Assembly (NCBI GenBank): GCA_046598395.1 | Contig: JBKJIQ010000012.1 | Location: forward strand, 1-64,000 | Reading direction: 5' to 3' | Length of the DNA stretch: 64,000 bases | Source: JAENVU01 sp046598395 | GTDB taxonomy: Bacteria; Actinomycetota; Acidimicrobiia; IMCC26256; JAENVU01 | Part shown: positions 51,120 to 59,848 of the stretch, one piece after another | Layout: the number at the start of each line of letters is the position of its first letter | How positions within the stretch are numbered: position 1 is the first letter of the stretch | The notes under the pieces: model-generated | Database searches by the model: none | What the model was told of the DNA's origin: nothing | What the model saw: only the letters and a program-made list of their open reading frames with translations | Made by a program: the position numbers and the translations under genes

Positions 51120-51159
51120 AAGCGGCGGGTGCGTCGGAGCGATTCGGCTCGTCGTGGGT

Positions 51160-52875
51160 CTACTGCGGCCCGGACCAGCCCCGGTCGGTGACTCCGGTCT
51201 GGTAGCAGCTGAGCAGGTGCTCCAACCACGCGCGTGACTCCCGTAAGCCGCCCGGTCGGTTCCGGGCAAGCCAGAGTCGTTCGTGCTCGGCGATGACCGG
51301 GACCAGTTGTTCGCCGAGCGAGTGACGGCCGGCTTCGTCCACGTTGGAGAGTGCGCCGCCCACCGCGAGCCGTTCCCTCGCGTCGCCACAAAGGACCCGA
51401 ACCAGCGCGATGGAGTTGCGGAGTTCGTCCACGATGAGTTCGGAATCCTCACGGCGGGATTCCACCGCGCCGAGCCGGGCTGCGAAACCGTCGAGCGCGG
51501 TCTCGATGTCCTGGTACTGCCCGATGGCCGCGCCGGCGAGCGGCCCGCGCCCGAGGTCGAGCTGCGGGTAATAGAGGTGCATCACCATCGTGGCCATGTT
51601 CCACATCTGCGGCTCGAGCAGCAGGTACACGTCGCCCAGCCCGACGATGATTGCGCCGATTTCGCCGCTGGGATCTTCGTAGCAGTGTGCGGACAGCGCC
51701 GCGGCGAGGTCGAGAGAACGATTCGTGTGAGCGCACCAACTCATCGCCGCGCCGAATGCGAGTCCGGGATCGCTCACGGCCGGGTACTGCAGGTGCCCGT
51801 TGTCGCCCCAGTCGGTGTTGAGCATCCCGCTCGCGCCGTGAGCGATGGCCGCGTCGATCGCCTCGGTGACATCCGCGCGCATGTTGGCGGTCCGCCCGAG
51901 AATGGTGAGCCAGCTCGACGTGCCCGGCGCGACCCACGTAGAGACGCCCGCCGCGGCGAGTGCCCCGAGCCGCGCGGCCCAGGGGTGGCCCGCGTCGTAA
52001 CCCCATTCGCAGACCGTGACACCACCGGGGAGTTCGGCCAGCCGATCGATGTGGCTGGCGAGGATGTCGCCCCAGATCACGATCTCGCGGCCGTTGAGCT
52101 CGGGGAGGGACCGCAAGGTGTCCACCCAGGCGAGGTAGTCGTCGAATCGCTCGGCGGGCATCTCCCACGGCTCGTCGAGGCCGAGGTTCACGAACCGCGG
52201 GTCGGAGAAGTGGGGCAGGAGCTCGGCCAGCAACGACCGGACGAGGTTGATCGAATCGGGGTTCGTGGGCTCGATCGTGCTCGGCGGCCGCCGCATCCCC
52301 ATCATCTGGTAGCCGGCCGGATCCATCGCGAGTGCTTGGTACGGCTCGTGGAGCAGCCAGCGATTCATGTGGCCGAGGCAGTTCTGATTCGGCACGAGCG
52401 CAATATGGCGATCACGGCAATACGCGTCGAGCTCGTCGACGTCGGCGGCGGTGAATGGGCTCGAGTCCTGCCACACCACCTGGTGATCCGCGTACGCGAA
52501 GGTGTGTTCCGCGTAGAGCTCCACGTGGTTGATCTTCCACTCCGCAAGCCGGTCGATGAGCTCGAGGAGTGTGTCCATCGTCGGCACTTTGTCGCGCGAG
52601 ATGTCGATCATCACGCCGCGCTCGGTGAGGTCGGGCCAATCGCTCACGGTCCCAACGGGTAGCCGGCCCGCGTGGTTTCGCGCGAGCTGGCGGAGGGTCA
52701 TCGTTGCGTAGAAAACCCCGGCGTCATCCGCAGCGACGAGTTCGACCTCGCGGTCCGAGATGGACAGCCTGTACCCCTGAGCAGGGATCGTGGCTGTGAC
52801 CGTGACTCGAGGCTCGGTCCACGCGACGGTGTCGGTACCAAGTGACTGTTGCCGTGGGATCGGTAACAACGTCAT
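51160..52875 (-). CDS. Glycoside hydrolase family 20-like protein
   Basis: 571 residues. An N-terminal GH20b-like alpha/beta domain (about 1-85: YRLSISDREVELVAADDAGVFYATMTLRQL) leads into the barrel: RGVMIDISRDKVPTMDTLLELIDRLAEWKINHVELYAEHTFAY. The catalytic Asp-Glu pair is at FVNLGLDEPWEM, where hexosaminidases have GGDE. The C-terminal half is helical. No signal peptide, so it acts in the cytosol, probably on an N-acetylhexosamine glycoside. The ATG at 52875 overlaps the GNAT stop (ATGA), so the two are coupled. An upstream in-frame extension through the GNAT gene is rejected. Confidence 0.85.
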   Translation of the reverse strand: MTLLPIPRQQSLGTDTVAWTEPRVTVTATIPAQGYRLSISDREVELVAADDAGVFYATMTLRQLARNHAGRLPVGTVSDWPDLTERGVMIDISRDKVPTMDTLLELIDRLAEWKINHVELYAEHTFAYADHQVVWQDSSPFTAADVDELDAYCRDRHIALVPNQNCLGHMNRWLLHEPYQALAMDPAGYQMMGMRRPPSTIEPTNPDSINLVRSLLAELLPHFSDPRFVNLGLDEPWEMPAERFDDYLAWVDTLRSLPELNGREIVIWGDILASHIDRLAELPGGVTVCEWGYDAGHPWAARLGALAAAGVSTWVAPGTSSWLTILGRTANMRADVTEAIDAAIAHGASGMLNTDWGDNGHLQYPAVSDPGLAFGAAMSWCAHTNRSLDLAAALSAHCYEDPSGEIGAIIVGLGDVYLLLEPQMWNMATMVMHLYYPQLDLGRGPLAGAAIGQYQDIETALDGFAARLGAVESRREDSELIVDELRNSIALVRVLCGDARERLAVGGALSNVDEAGRHSLGEQLVPVIAEHERLWLARNRPGGLRESRAWLEHLLSCYQTGVTDRGWSGPQ

Positions 52876-53693
52876 AGGAGGTCCTTGCGGTAGACGAGGA
52901 ATGTTCGACCGAGGGTGGCCCCGATGCGCGCATAGGGGACGACGGGACCGACCCACGCGATCTCGGCGCGGATCCGCCCCGATGTCCGCATCCGATGGAG
53001 CGCGCCAATGAGTGGGGCAACGCCCGCGCCCTGACCCACGAGGTTGGGGCGGACGGCCACCGGACCAACAAGGCCGGCTCGATTGACGTCGTAGGCGCAG
53101 ACCGCGGCGATTCCGTGGCGGTCCTCGCCGATGATGAGGCCATCCTGGAGAAGCGCGCGCACGATCTCGGCGCGCCACGAGCGCCAATGGGTCGCAGCCC
53201 ATGCGTCGATATCGTCGTGGTCGCTCAGTGCAGCCGCGCGCCATCCGCCCGGATCGGTGGGGAGGTGCGTGAGGTCGACATCCATGTTGAAGTGCACCGC
53301 GACTCGGGTGTACTTCACGCGTTCGAGCAGGCACACCGCGGCGAGTTCTCGCGCGTCCACTCCCGGCCAGAGGTAGTACGGCGCGTCGGCGCCGACCGTG
53401 ACCGTGCGCGCGCCGGCGGCGCGCAGATCATTTTCCGCCGCAAGCAGCAACGCTCGACCCAACCCCTGCCCCCGATGTGCAGGATCAACCGCAAGGAACC
53501 GGATGAAACCCCGGTCGCCGGTCGACACCGTGGCGACCACACCGCGGTCGGGGTCCCCGCGCACGGTCGCCGGTTGGCCGGGTGCGGTGAGTGATGCTCT
53601 GAGTTCGTCGGCCGATGGCGGGTCGAGGAGCGCCCGCTGCGCGAGCGCGGCGGTGGCATCGATTGCTTCGTGACCTAGGACAAGCTGCTCCAT
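52872..53693 (-). CDS. GNAT-family acetyltransferase, apparently two GNAT halves
   Basis: 273 residues. The N-terminal GNAT domain has the acetyl-CoA loop FLAVDPAHRGQGLGRALLLAAENDLRAAGA (Q/RxxGxG/A). The second half (about 145-273) looks like another GNAT fold: GLVGPVAVRPNLVGQGAGVAPLIGALHRM. Paired with the GH20-like gene by a 4-bp overlap, it may act on an amino sugar released by that enzyme. That pairing is inference. Confidence 0.88.
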   Translation of the reverse strand: MEQLVLGHEAIDATAALAQRALLDPPSADELRASLTAPGQPATVRGDPDRGVVATVSTGDRGFIRFLAVDPAHRGQGLGRALLLAAENDLRAAGARTVTVGADAPYYLWPGVDARELAAVCLLERVKYTRVAVHFNMDVDLTHLPTDPGGWRAAALSDHDDIDAWAATHWRSWRAEIVRALLQDGLIIGEDRHGIAAVCAYDVNRAGLVGPVAVRPNLVGQGAGVAPLIGALHRMRTSGRIRAEIAWVGPVVPYARIGATLGRTFLVYRKDLL

Positions 53694-53815
53694 CGCCTCA
53701 ACCTAGAGGTCGTAGCGAGATTTGGGACATTGACGACGTCGGGTTGGTCAAGGCTGCTCGACAAGTTGCCGATACCTGGCGTAACGCCCTGATGTCGCCA
53801 AGAGGACGGGACCCC

Positions 53816-54610
53816 GTGTCGAACGTCGAAGCTGAGTTGCGAGCAGAGATCGGCCGGGATCAGCGACTCGCGAACATTTCGACTCCCGGGATTGCCTCCG
53901 ACGCCGCGTTGCGCCGCCGCCGCCTCCAGATCAGCGGCGTGGCAGCAACCGCGGCCTGTGGTCTGTTGATCGCCACGGTCGTCGCGGAACGGGTGATTGA
54001 TCTGCAAACGAGTCGTTGGATTGACTTCAGCGTGACGCGAATCGCGTTGGTGTGTCTCACGGCATGGGTCGCGTTGTATTGCTACGACCAGGAGCGTCAC
54101 CTCAAGCGGGTCGAGGCCCGACGGTCCCGACTGTTCCAACTCGATGGGGAGATCGCATCGAACTTGCTCACGGCGGGTCTGGTCCTGGACGCGGTCACCG
54201 CGCTGCACGCGGCCCTGGAGCTCGACCAGCTCCTGCCGGTGATCGTCGAACAGGGTCGATCGCTGCTGGGTGCCGATCACGGGGTCCTCTTCTTGTACGA
54301 GGAACGCGGTCCGATGCAGCCGGTGGTGGACCCCGACAATCTCGTCGCGGTCGCGCGGAGGGTGGTTGAACAGGTTTCGGCCGATAACCAAGTGATTGGT
54401 CTCGTGGAAGGCGCCACCGTAGATATCGGAGTCCCCATCGGTGACGCGACCACGGTGCATGCCGTCCTGGTGCTCCCCGGGGTGGCCGGTGGCGAACTCA
54501 ACGCCGACACGGTGGCAGTGCTCACGCGGTTCGGACACGCCGCGGGTTCGGCACTCGAGAATGCGCGCCGTTACGAAGCTGCGATGTTCCTCCTTGACGT
54601 TGCCCACTAG
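53816..54610 (+). CDS. Membrane-anchored GAF-domain protein
   Basis: About 264 residues from a GTG at 53816, chosen for the AGAGGA site 9 bp upstream; an ATG at 53792 in the same frame lacks one. Two membrane helices (GVAATAACGLLIATVVAERVI and IALVCLTAWVALYCYD) are followed by a short helix linker. A GAF-type domain of about 140 residues then follows (LDAVTALHAALELDQLLPVIVEQGRSLLGADHGVLFLYEE ... TVAVLTRFGHAAGSALENARRYE). There is no kinase or cyclase output domain, so it is a sensor or scaffold without a visible effector. Divergent from the GNAT gene. Confidence 0.75.
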   Translation: MSNVEAELRAEIGRDQRLANISTPGIASDAALRRRRLQISGVAATAACGLLIATVVAERVIDLQTSRWIDFSVTRIALVCLTAWVALYCYDQERHLKRVEARRSRLFQLDGEIASNLLTAGLVLDAVTALHAALELDQLLPVIVEQGRSLLGADHGVLFLYEERGPMQPVVDPDNLVAVARRVVEQVSADNQVIGLVEGATVDIGVPIGDATTVHAVLVLPGVAGGELNADTVAVLTRFGHAAGSALENARRYEAAMFLLDVAH

Positions 54611-54632
54611 TCAACGAATGTGCGGGTGTTGG

Positions 54633-55838
54633 TTACACGGCCCAGGGGTATTCATCGCCCGGCCACGTGACGATGCCGTCGTTTTTGAGTTCGTCGACGT
54701 CCGTGGCGTCGCGGCCGAGCCACTCCAAGATCTCGCGGGTGTGTTGACCCACGAGGGGTGGCGGCCGTGAGATGACTCCCGGGGTTTCGGAGAACTGAAT
54801 GAGTTCGCCGAACTGACGCATCATCCCCATCATCGGGTGCTTGTACTCGGCCACCATGCCGAGCGCCACGTTGTCGGCATCGTTCAAGACGAGCTCACCG
54901 CCGAGCGAGTCGAGTGGGATTTCATTGGGAACGCCGGCGTCGTCGAGCGCATGGGTCCACGAGACGCTGGTCCGAGCCAGAAACCGCGGTACGAGCAGAG
55001 TTTCGAGCTGTTCGCGGTGCTCGGCGCGAAGGGTGGCCACCGCGAACCGGGCGTCGTCGGCGAGTTCGGGGGCCTTGAGCGCGGCACACAACGCAATCCA
55101 CTGGGCTTCGGTGACCGCGGCGATCTGTATCCAACCGTCCTGGGTCGCGTAGAGGCGATAACAGGCGGCAGTGCCGTGGAGTCCTTGGTCGAGGCGGGGC
55201 CGGGGAACCGCTTCACCGTCGACGAGGAGCGCGTCGGATGCGAAGACCGCACCACCGTCCATCAACGATGTCCACAGCGCCTGACCTTCGCCGGTGCGGC
55301 GCTGGTGGTAGAGCGCGGCGAGGGAGCCGACGACCGAGAGCATTGCGTTGGCGGCGTCGCACATCCCGAACCGGTAGTAGAGCGGATCGTTTCCTGTATG
55401 CGCGGCGCCCGCCTCGTACTCCAACCCTGCGGAAGCCTGGTAGAGCGGATCGAGCCCGCCGAAACGGGCGAGCGGCCCCTCGAGCCCATACGCCCACGTA
55501 TTGCAGTACACGACGTCAGGATTTACTCGTTTGCAGTCGGCGTATCCGATTCCGAGCTTGTTGGCGACGCCCGCCGTCATGTTGTGATGCACGATGTCGG
55601 CGCGCTCGACGAGTTCCAGACCGAGTGCGAGCCCCCGGGGTGTCTTGAGGTCGAGCGCGATGGAGCGCTTGCCGCGTTGGCACCCGAAGAAGGGTTTCCC
55701 CGCGAGGCGCATTCCGTCGCCGTGGACCGGCTCGACCTTGATCACCTCGGCACCGAGGTCGCCCATCACCATGGGCCCGAACGGACCGGCGAGGTACTGA
55801 CCGAAGTCGACGACGAGTACTCCATCGAGCGCGGGCAT
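54633..55838 (-). CDS. CaiB/BaiF CoA-transferase with catalytic Asp
   Basis: 401 residues. VLVVDFGQYLAGPFGPMVMGDLGAEVIKVEPVHGDGMR starts the protein, with RGKRSIALDLKTP and a CoA-binding RRTGEGQALWTSL. The conserved Asp position is filled in YRFGMCDAANAMLSVVGSLAAL. It lies downstream of, and overlaps by one base, a second family member at 55838-57010, so the two are translated together and may form one heteromeric enzyme. Confidence 0.9.
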   Translation of the reverse strand: MPALDGVLVVDFGQYLAGPFGPMVMGDLGAEVIKVEPVHGDGMRLAGKPFFGCQRGKRSIALDLKTPRGLALGLELVERADIVHHNMTAGVANKLGIGYADCKRVNPDVVYCNTWAYGLEGPLARFGGLDPLYQASAGLEYEAGAAHTGNDPLYYRFGMCDAANAMLSVVGSLAALYHQRRTGEGQALWTSLMDGGAVFASDALLVDGEAVPRPRLDQGLHGTAACYRLYATQDGWIQIAAVTEAQWIALCAALKAPELADDARFAVATLRAEHREQLETLLVPRFLARTSVSWTHALDDAGVPNEIPLDSLGGELVLNDADNVALGMVAEYKHPMMGMMRQFGELIQFSETPGVISRPPPLVGQHTREILEWLGRDATDVDELKNDGIVTWPGDEYPWAV

Positions 55839-57010
55839 CAGCGTGACCCTCCGGTGATGGTGGCGAGCTCGGCATCGGAGTAGCCCAGTGCGCCGAGAAT
55901 CTCGCGGTTGTGCGCGCCGGGCAGCGGCTGGGGCCCCTGAATCGCGCCGGGAGTTGTGTGGAGATTAATGGGTACGCCGATCTGGGTGGTCGTTCCGAGC
56001 TCCGGGTCCTCCACAGTGGCGACCATGCCATTGGCCACGAGCTGAGGATGGGGTGCGCCGGTTGACCCGAGTGCTTCCTCCATGGTGATCACCGCTTCGA
56101 TGGCATGGTTGTGGGCCTGGAAGTTTGCGACCAGCTCCGCGCGGTCATGGGTCTTGTACCCCTCACGGCGACGGTCGGTGAAGGCTTGGCGTTTCTCGGG
56201 GGGCAAGGCCATGAACTCGTAGGGGTCAGGGGCGTCGTCGAGTCCGAGGAGATGGTCTTGACTCTCGGTCGGTGTGAGGCCACTCATCACCGACGTATGC
56301 ACCCATTCTTCGTCCGCACACTCGAAGAGCATCTGTTGGTGCACGCCCGGCGGATAGCTCTTGCCCATCAGGTCGTGAAATGCGGCGGGGGCGTGCTCCA
56401 CGTGTTGCCAGATCTGGGTGGTGTAGAGGAGCGCACCCTGGAAAAGCGACGTGCGTACGTGTTGGCCTCGACCGTTGGTTTCCCGGGCAATCAGCGCGCT
56501 GAGGATGCCGCTCGGAATGAGGAACGCAGCACCCATACTGGGCATCGGCATGTGCAAGAAGATCGGTCCCATCCGCCAACCGGGTTGCTCCCATTGCTGG
56601 CCACTACTGGCTTGAATCAGCGCGTCGTAGCCGGGTCGCTGCGCCAGCCGGTGCCCTTCCGGATAGCCCGGGCACGACTGGTATACAAGACGTGGATTGC
56701 GTTTATGCATCGTGTCGTAGCCGATGCCGAGCCGGTCGGTGACGCCGGGTCGGAACGTCTCGACGAGTACGTCGGCATCGTCGACGAGTCGACCGAATGC
56801 TTCGAGGCCGGCGGCCGACTTGAGATCGATCGTGACCGATCGGCGGGAGCGGTTCCAGACCGCGTAACCGCTGTAGGCGCGGAAGGGGTCGCCGCCCGGC
56901 GGCTCCACCTTGATGACGTCTGCACCCTGCTCGGCGAGCAACAGGACCCCGAGCGGCCCGGCAATGCCCCACGACAAGTCAAGGATCTTCACTCCGTCTA
57001 ACGCGCCCAT
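55838..57010 (-). CDS. CaiB/BaiF CoA-transferase-like protein lacking the catalytic Asp
   Basis: 390 residues. KILDLSWGIAGPLGVLLLAEQGADVIKVEPPGGDPFR, RSRRSVTIDLKSAAG, ETFRPGVTDRLGIGYD and RETNGRGQHVRTSL are family motifs. At the place of the catalytic Asp the sequence reads FLHMPMPSMGAAFLIPSGILSAL, with no Asp. It is therefore probably the non-catalytic partner of the next gene. A perfect palindromic operator candidate lies 31-52 bp upstream of its ATG. Confidence 0.88.
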   Translation of the reverse strand: MGALDGVKILDLSWGIAGPLGVLLLAEQGADVIKVEPPGGDPFRAYSGYAVWNRSRRSVTIDLKSAAGLEAFGRLVDDADVLVETFRPGVTDRLGIGYDTMHKRNPRLVYQSCPGYPEGHRLAQRPGYDALIQASSGQQWEQPGWRMGPIFLHMPMPSMGAAFLIPSGILSALIARETNGRGQHVRTSLFQGALLYTTQIWQHVEHAPAAFHDLMGKSYPPGVHQQMLFECADEEWVHTSVMSGLTPTESQDHLLGLDDAPDPYEFMALPPEKRQAFTDRRREGYKTHDRAELVANFQAHNHAIEAVITMEEALGSTGAPHPQLVANGMVATVEDPELGTTTQIGVPINLHTTPGAIQGPQPLPGAHNREILGALGYSDAELATITGGSR

Positions 57011-57040
57011 CGCATACCTCCAGGCGCGCAGCCTCGCGCA

Positions 57041-57062
57041 TCCCTGACGTTGATGTCAGGGA
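57041..57062. promoter_or_regulatory. Candidate operator upstream of the CoA-transferase pair
   Basis: Perfect 8-bp arms TCCCTGAC (57041-57048) and GTCAGGGA (57055-57062) with a 6-bp spacer, 31-52 bp upstream of the ATG at 57010. The size and position fit a TetR or GntR-type repressor site. No regulator gene is adjacent. Confidence 0.5.
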
Positions 57063-57154
57063 GTGGCGCGATGCCTCGGCCCCTTCCGTGTCGCGATCTC
57101 GTCGCCGGGGCGACGGATATGCGACGCGAAACGTTCGCCGATGCGCCTGGTTCT

Positions 57155-58132
57155 TCAGTGGCGTACGGCCTGGAGGGTGGCGACACCAGGGACATTTCCG
57201 GCCGAGTCCATACGACGAATCGCCCGGTGATCGTGTTTGAGATACCGGTCGAGAAACGCCACCACCGTATCGATGATGGGTGTCTTCCACGTGCCGATGA
57301 ACGGTGTGTGCGGAGCATTGAGCAAGGTCAGGAGGAACTTTGGCGCGCCGGTATGCGCAAACGCGTTGGTGCTCCCGGCAACGGGAACGGTGCGGTCCTC
57401 GTCGCCGTGGATGAAAAGGCGGGGCAGCTTCGGGTACGTCCAGGTTCCGGTACCGAAGGGAAGCTCAACACCGGAGACGGGGATTGCGGCGTCGATGCGG
57501 TGATCGAGGCAACAGCTGTTTGCGGTCAAGCCGATGGTCGTGATCGCGCCGAGCGAATGGCCACCGACGCCGATCTCATGCTGGTCGATCAGGCGGTGCA
57601 GTCGTCCGCGACCATGACTGGCGCGCAGCATCTGAGTGATGACGAAACTGACGTCGGCAGGCTGGTTGGAGTAATCGGTGATCCGGGGTCCACCGGGTGC
57701 ACCGCCGGAAGAGAGTGGGAAGGTCGGTGCGGCAACGACGTAACCGTGTGATGCAATTTGTGCGAGGAGCGCCTGCTCGTATACCGGACCGTTCGCGGTG
57801 AAACCGTGCGAGAACTCGAAGAGGGGATACGGGCCATGGCGGCGGTTCGGTACTGCGTTGTCGGTGACCGCTCCACCCGGCGTGCCGCGGGCGGGGTACA
57901 GCACCAGGACGGGGAGTGTTCGATCGGGCGCGCCGGGGTATGAGTTATTCGCGTCGGTCGGGCGCGATTTGTCGACGAACGTCATCGACACGCGGCCCAC
58001 TGCGTAGCTGGCGTCGGTGGCGGCATGCCGACGCGCCGCCGCACGGGTAGAGGAGGCGGCGGCCACGCTCGGCGCAACGACCGTCGCGCACGCCGCAAGC
58101 GTGAGCATGACCAGGATGATGTGACGGCGCAT
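57155..58132 (-). CDS. Secreted alpha/beta hydrolase, lipase/PAF-acetylhydrolase-like
   Basis: 325 residues. The signal peptide (MRRHIILVMLTLAACATVVAP ... VAAAS) is followed by a hydrolase core: LPVLVLYPARGTPGG, FEFSHGFTANGPVYEQALLAQIASHGYVVAAP, the nucleophile elbow GGHSLGAITTIGL, IHGDEDRTVPVAGS with the acid, and NAPHTPFIG with the His. The general layout is that of chlorophyllase, PAF-acetylhydrolase and dienelactone-type enzymes. A CC pair (SCCLDH) follows the elbow. A perfect palindrome lies just upstream of the start. Confidence 0.88.
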   Translation of the reverse strand: MRRHIILVMLTLAACATVVAPSVAAASSTRAAARRHAATDASYAVGRVSMTFVDKSRPTDANNSYPGAPDRTLPVLVLYPARGTPGGAVTDNAVPNRRHGPYPLFEFSHGFTANGPVYEQALLAQIASHGYVVAAPTFPLSSGGAPGGPRITDYSNQPADVSFVITQMLRASHGRGRLHRLIDQHEIGVGGHSLGAITTIGLTANSCCLDHRIDAAIPVSGVELPFGTGTWTYPKLPRLFIHGDEDRTVPVAGSTNAFAHTGAPKFLLTLLNAPHTPFIGTWKTPIIDTVVAFLDRYLKHDHRAIRRMDSAGNVPGVATLQAVRH

Positions 58133-58158
58133 GTCGATCCCTCATTCCGCGGTGGTTT

Positions 58159-58179
58159 CCGGACTCGAGCAGAGTCCGG
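58159..58179. promoter_or_regulatory. Candidate operator upstream of the secreted hydrolase
   Basis: Perfect 8-bp arms CCGGACTC (58159-58166) and GAGTCCGG (58172-58179) with a 5-bp spacer, 27-47 bp before the hydrolase start in the divergent gap to the GHKL gene. A partial copy of the half-site (GGACTCGA) recurs about 30 bp further on. Confidence 0.45.
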
Positions 58180-58274
58180 TGCAAGCGGCACTGTACGGCG
58201 CGGACTCGAAGATTGGGATGGGGCGTCGCCGACGCCTCGCCTGAGCCTCGCGCGGGCGCGTAACGTCCGCCGTC

Positions 58275-59804
58275 GTGGCGGCCGAGAAAGTGCGATTGCG
58301 TATTGGCAATCTGGCCAAGGCGGTGCTGGTCACCGGTCAGGCGTACCAGGATCCGAAGGATGCCCTCAACGAGTTTGTCTCCAACGCCGCCGACGAATAC
58401 ACCGAGACCGGCCAACGGGGTCAGCGGATACGGATCGTGTTGCGCCGCAAAGGGAAGTATCCGATCATCGCGATCGATGATCTCGGACGAGGGATGGACT
58501 CGGATCGGCTGCGAGAGATCGCCCGCAACCTCTTTGAATCATCGAAGGTTGGTGACGGCCGGACGCTGGGCGAGAAGGCGATCGGGATTCTTGCGTTCCA
58601 ACAACTCGGTGGTCGATGCGACATCGTGAGCTGTCCGGAAGGCAGCGTGACCACGTTCGCCTTGCGGCTGGAGCGCGGGAAGGCAGTTGCCGCCCTCGAG
58701 ATGAACGAGCGGCGGCGTGCTCGCCAGGTGCCGGGCACCACGGTCTATCTCTCGGACCTGGATCCAGATGTCTTGAGGGTCCTGACGCAGCGCAAGGTGA
58801 TCGATTACCTGCGCCGTCGGCGCGGGGCGGCGCTCGCGCGCGGCGACTATTCCATCGAGGTGGTCGAGGGTCGGCGGAGCGAGATCGTGACACCCGAAGC
58901 GCCCGACGGTGTCAAGCTGGCGCTCCCCTCCCGTCCCACGCTGTGGGGCAACATCGAGTTTTCGATTTACGTGGCGCCCGACGTGGACAAACACCGACGA
59001 GTCTCGGTCGTCGGTCGTGCGGGAACAACCATTGTCGACGACCTCTGTGATGTGGAGGAGCTCGATCGACCTCCATGGTCGAGCGATCAGCTTTCCGGTC
59101 AAGTGGTCTTCGAGTCGCTCCAGCAATCGGCGGGCCGCCGTGCGATCCTGCGCGACCGAGATGCGTTCCCGGTCTTTCTCGACGCATTGGCTGCAATCGA
59201 GCCGATCGTGGCCCGAACGATCGAGCGTGTGGCGCGCGAGGTCGACGCCCAGACTGCCGACCGACTCTCGGACACTGTGCGCAAGATCTTCGGCCGCGTG
59301 CTCAAAGAGCTGGCTGACCTGGAGAACCCGATGCACACGCCGGTCGGCTCCGTTCCGGGGGTCGGAGGGCTGCTCGACCCAGGAACTCCAGGCGGCGGTG
59401 CGGAACCGAACCACGATGACCGGGCCGACCGTGAGCCGCCAACGATGTCGGATCTCGCACCGGATCCAACGCAGTCAGACAATCCGATCGAGCCGAGGTC
59501 AGATCCAGAAGCGAGGCCGGATCGAACACGATCGCGCGGATTGCCGAGCATCGAAGTTGATCCAAACCCAGGCCCTGATCGGTCGCGTTTCGATGTGGAG
59601 GCCGGACGGGTGCTGTATAGCGACCGGCATCCGGATTACCTGTTCGTCAAGGACGACGAAGCGGGATTGCTCGACTATCTCGCCACGCTCGTCGCGAAGG
59701 AATACGTCGTTTACAACAACCCACGCTCGTCGCCGCCGGAGTTGGCGGAGGAGATGGTGAGGATGTTGGTACGGGTCCGGCGCCACCTACCGAAACGCCG
59801 CTGA
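58275..59804 (+). CDS. Stand-alone GHKL (HSP90/MutL/MORC-type) ATPase protein
   Basis: 509 residues, GTG start. The GHKL site is intact: N-box ALNEFVSNAADEY (Glu33, Asn37, Asp40), G1 AIDDLGRGMD (about 67-76), and lid/G2 GRTLGEKAIGILAFQQLGG (about 96-114). It lacks the MutL GFRGEAL motif, a histidine-kinase H-box and the HSP90 middle domain. After about 190 comes a transducer-like beta domain, then helices to residue 365. A disordered Pro/Asp/Arg linker (about 370-435) and a conserved-looking C-terminal domain (DRHPDYLFVKDDEAGLLDYLATLVAKEYVVYNNP) end the chain. The lid resembles MORC-type ATPases. Function unknown. Confidence 0.8.
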   Translation: MAAEKVRLRIGNLAKAVLVTGQAYQDPKDALNEFVSNAADEYTETGQRGQRIRIVLRRKGKYPIIAIDDLGRGMDSDRLREIARNLFESSKVGDGRTLGEKAIGILAFQQLGGRCDIVSCPEGSVTTFALRLERGKAVAALEMNERRRARQVPGTTVYLSDLDPDVLRVLTQRKVIDYLRRRRGAALARGDYSIEVVEGRRSEIVTPEAPDGVKLALPSRPTLWGNIEFSIYVAPDVDKHRRVSVVGRAGTTIVDDLCDVEELDRPPWSSDQLSGQVVFESLQQSAGRRAILRDRDAFPVFLDALAAIEPIVARTIERVAREVDAQTADRLSDTVRKIFGRVLKELADLENPMHTPVGSVPGVGGLLDPGTPGGGAEPNHDDRADREPPTMSDLAPDPTQSDNPIEPRSDPEARPDRTRSRGLPSIEVDPNPGPDRSRFDVEAGRVLYSDRHPDYLFVKDDEAGLLDYLATLVAKEYVVYNNPRSSPPELAEEMVRMLVRVRRHLPKRR

Positions 59805-59848
59805 CGTCCCGTCTTGTGGGCGGCTTCCTGGTTCGCTCAGGATGAGGA

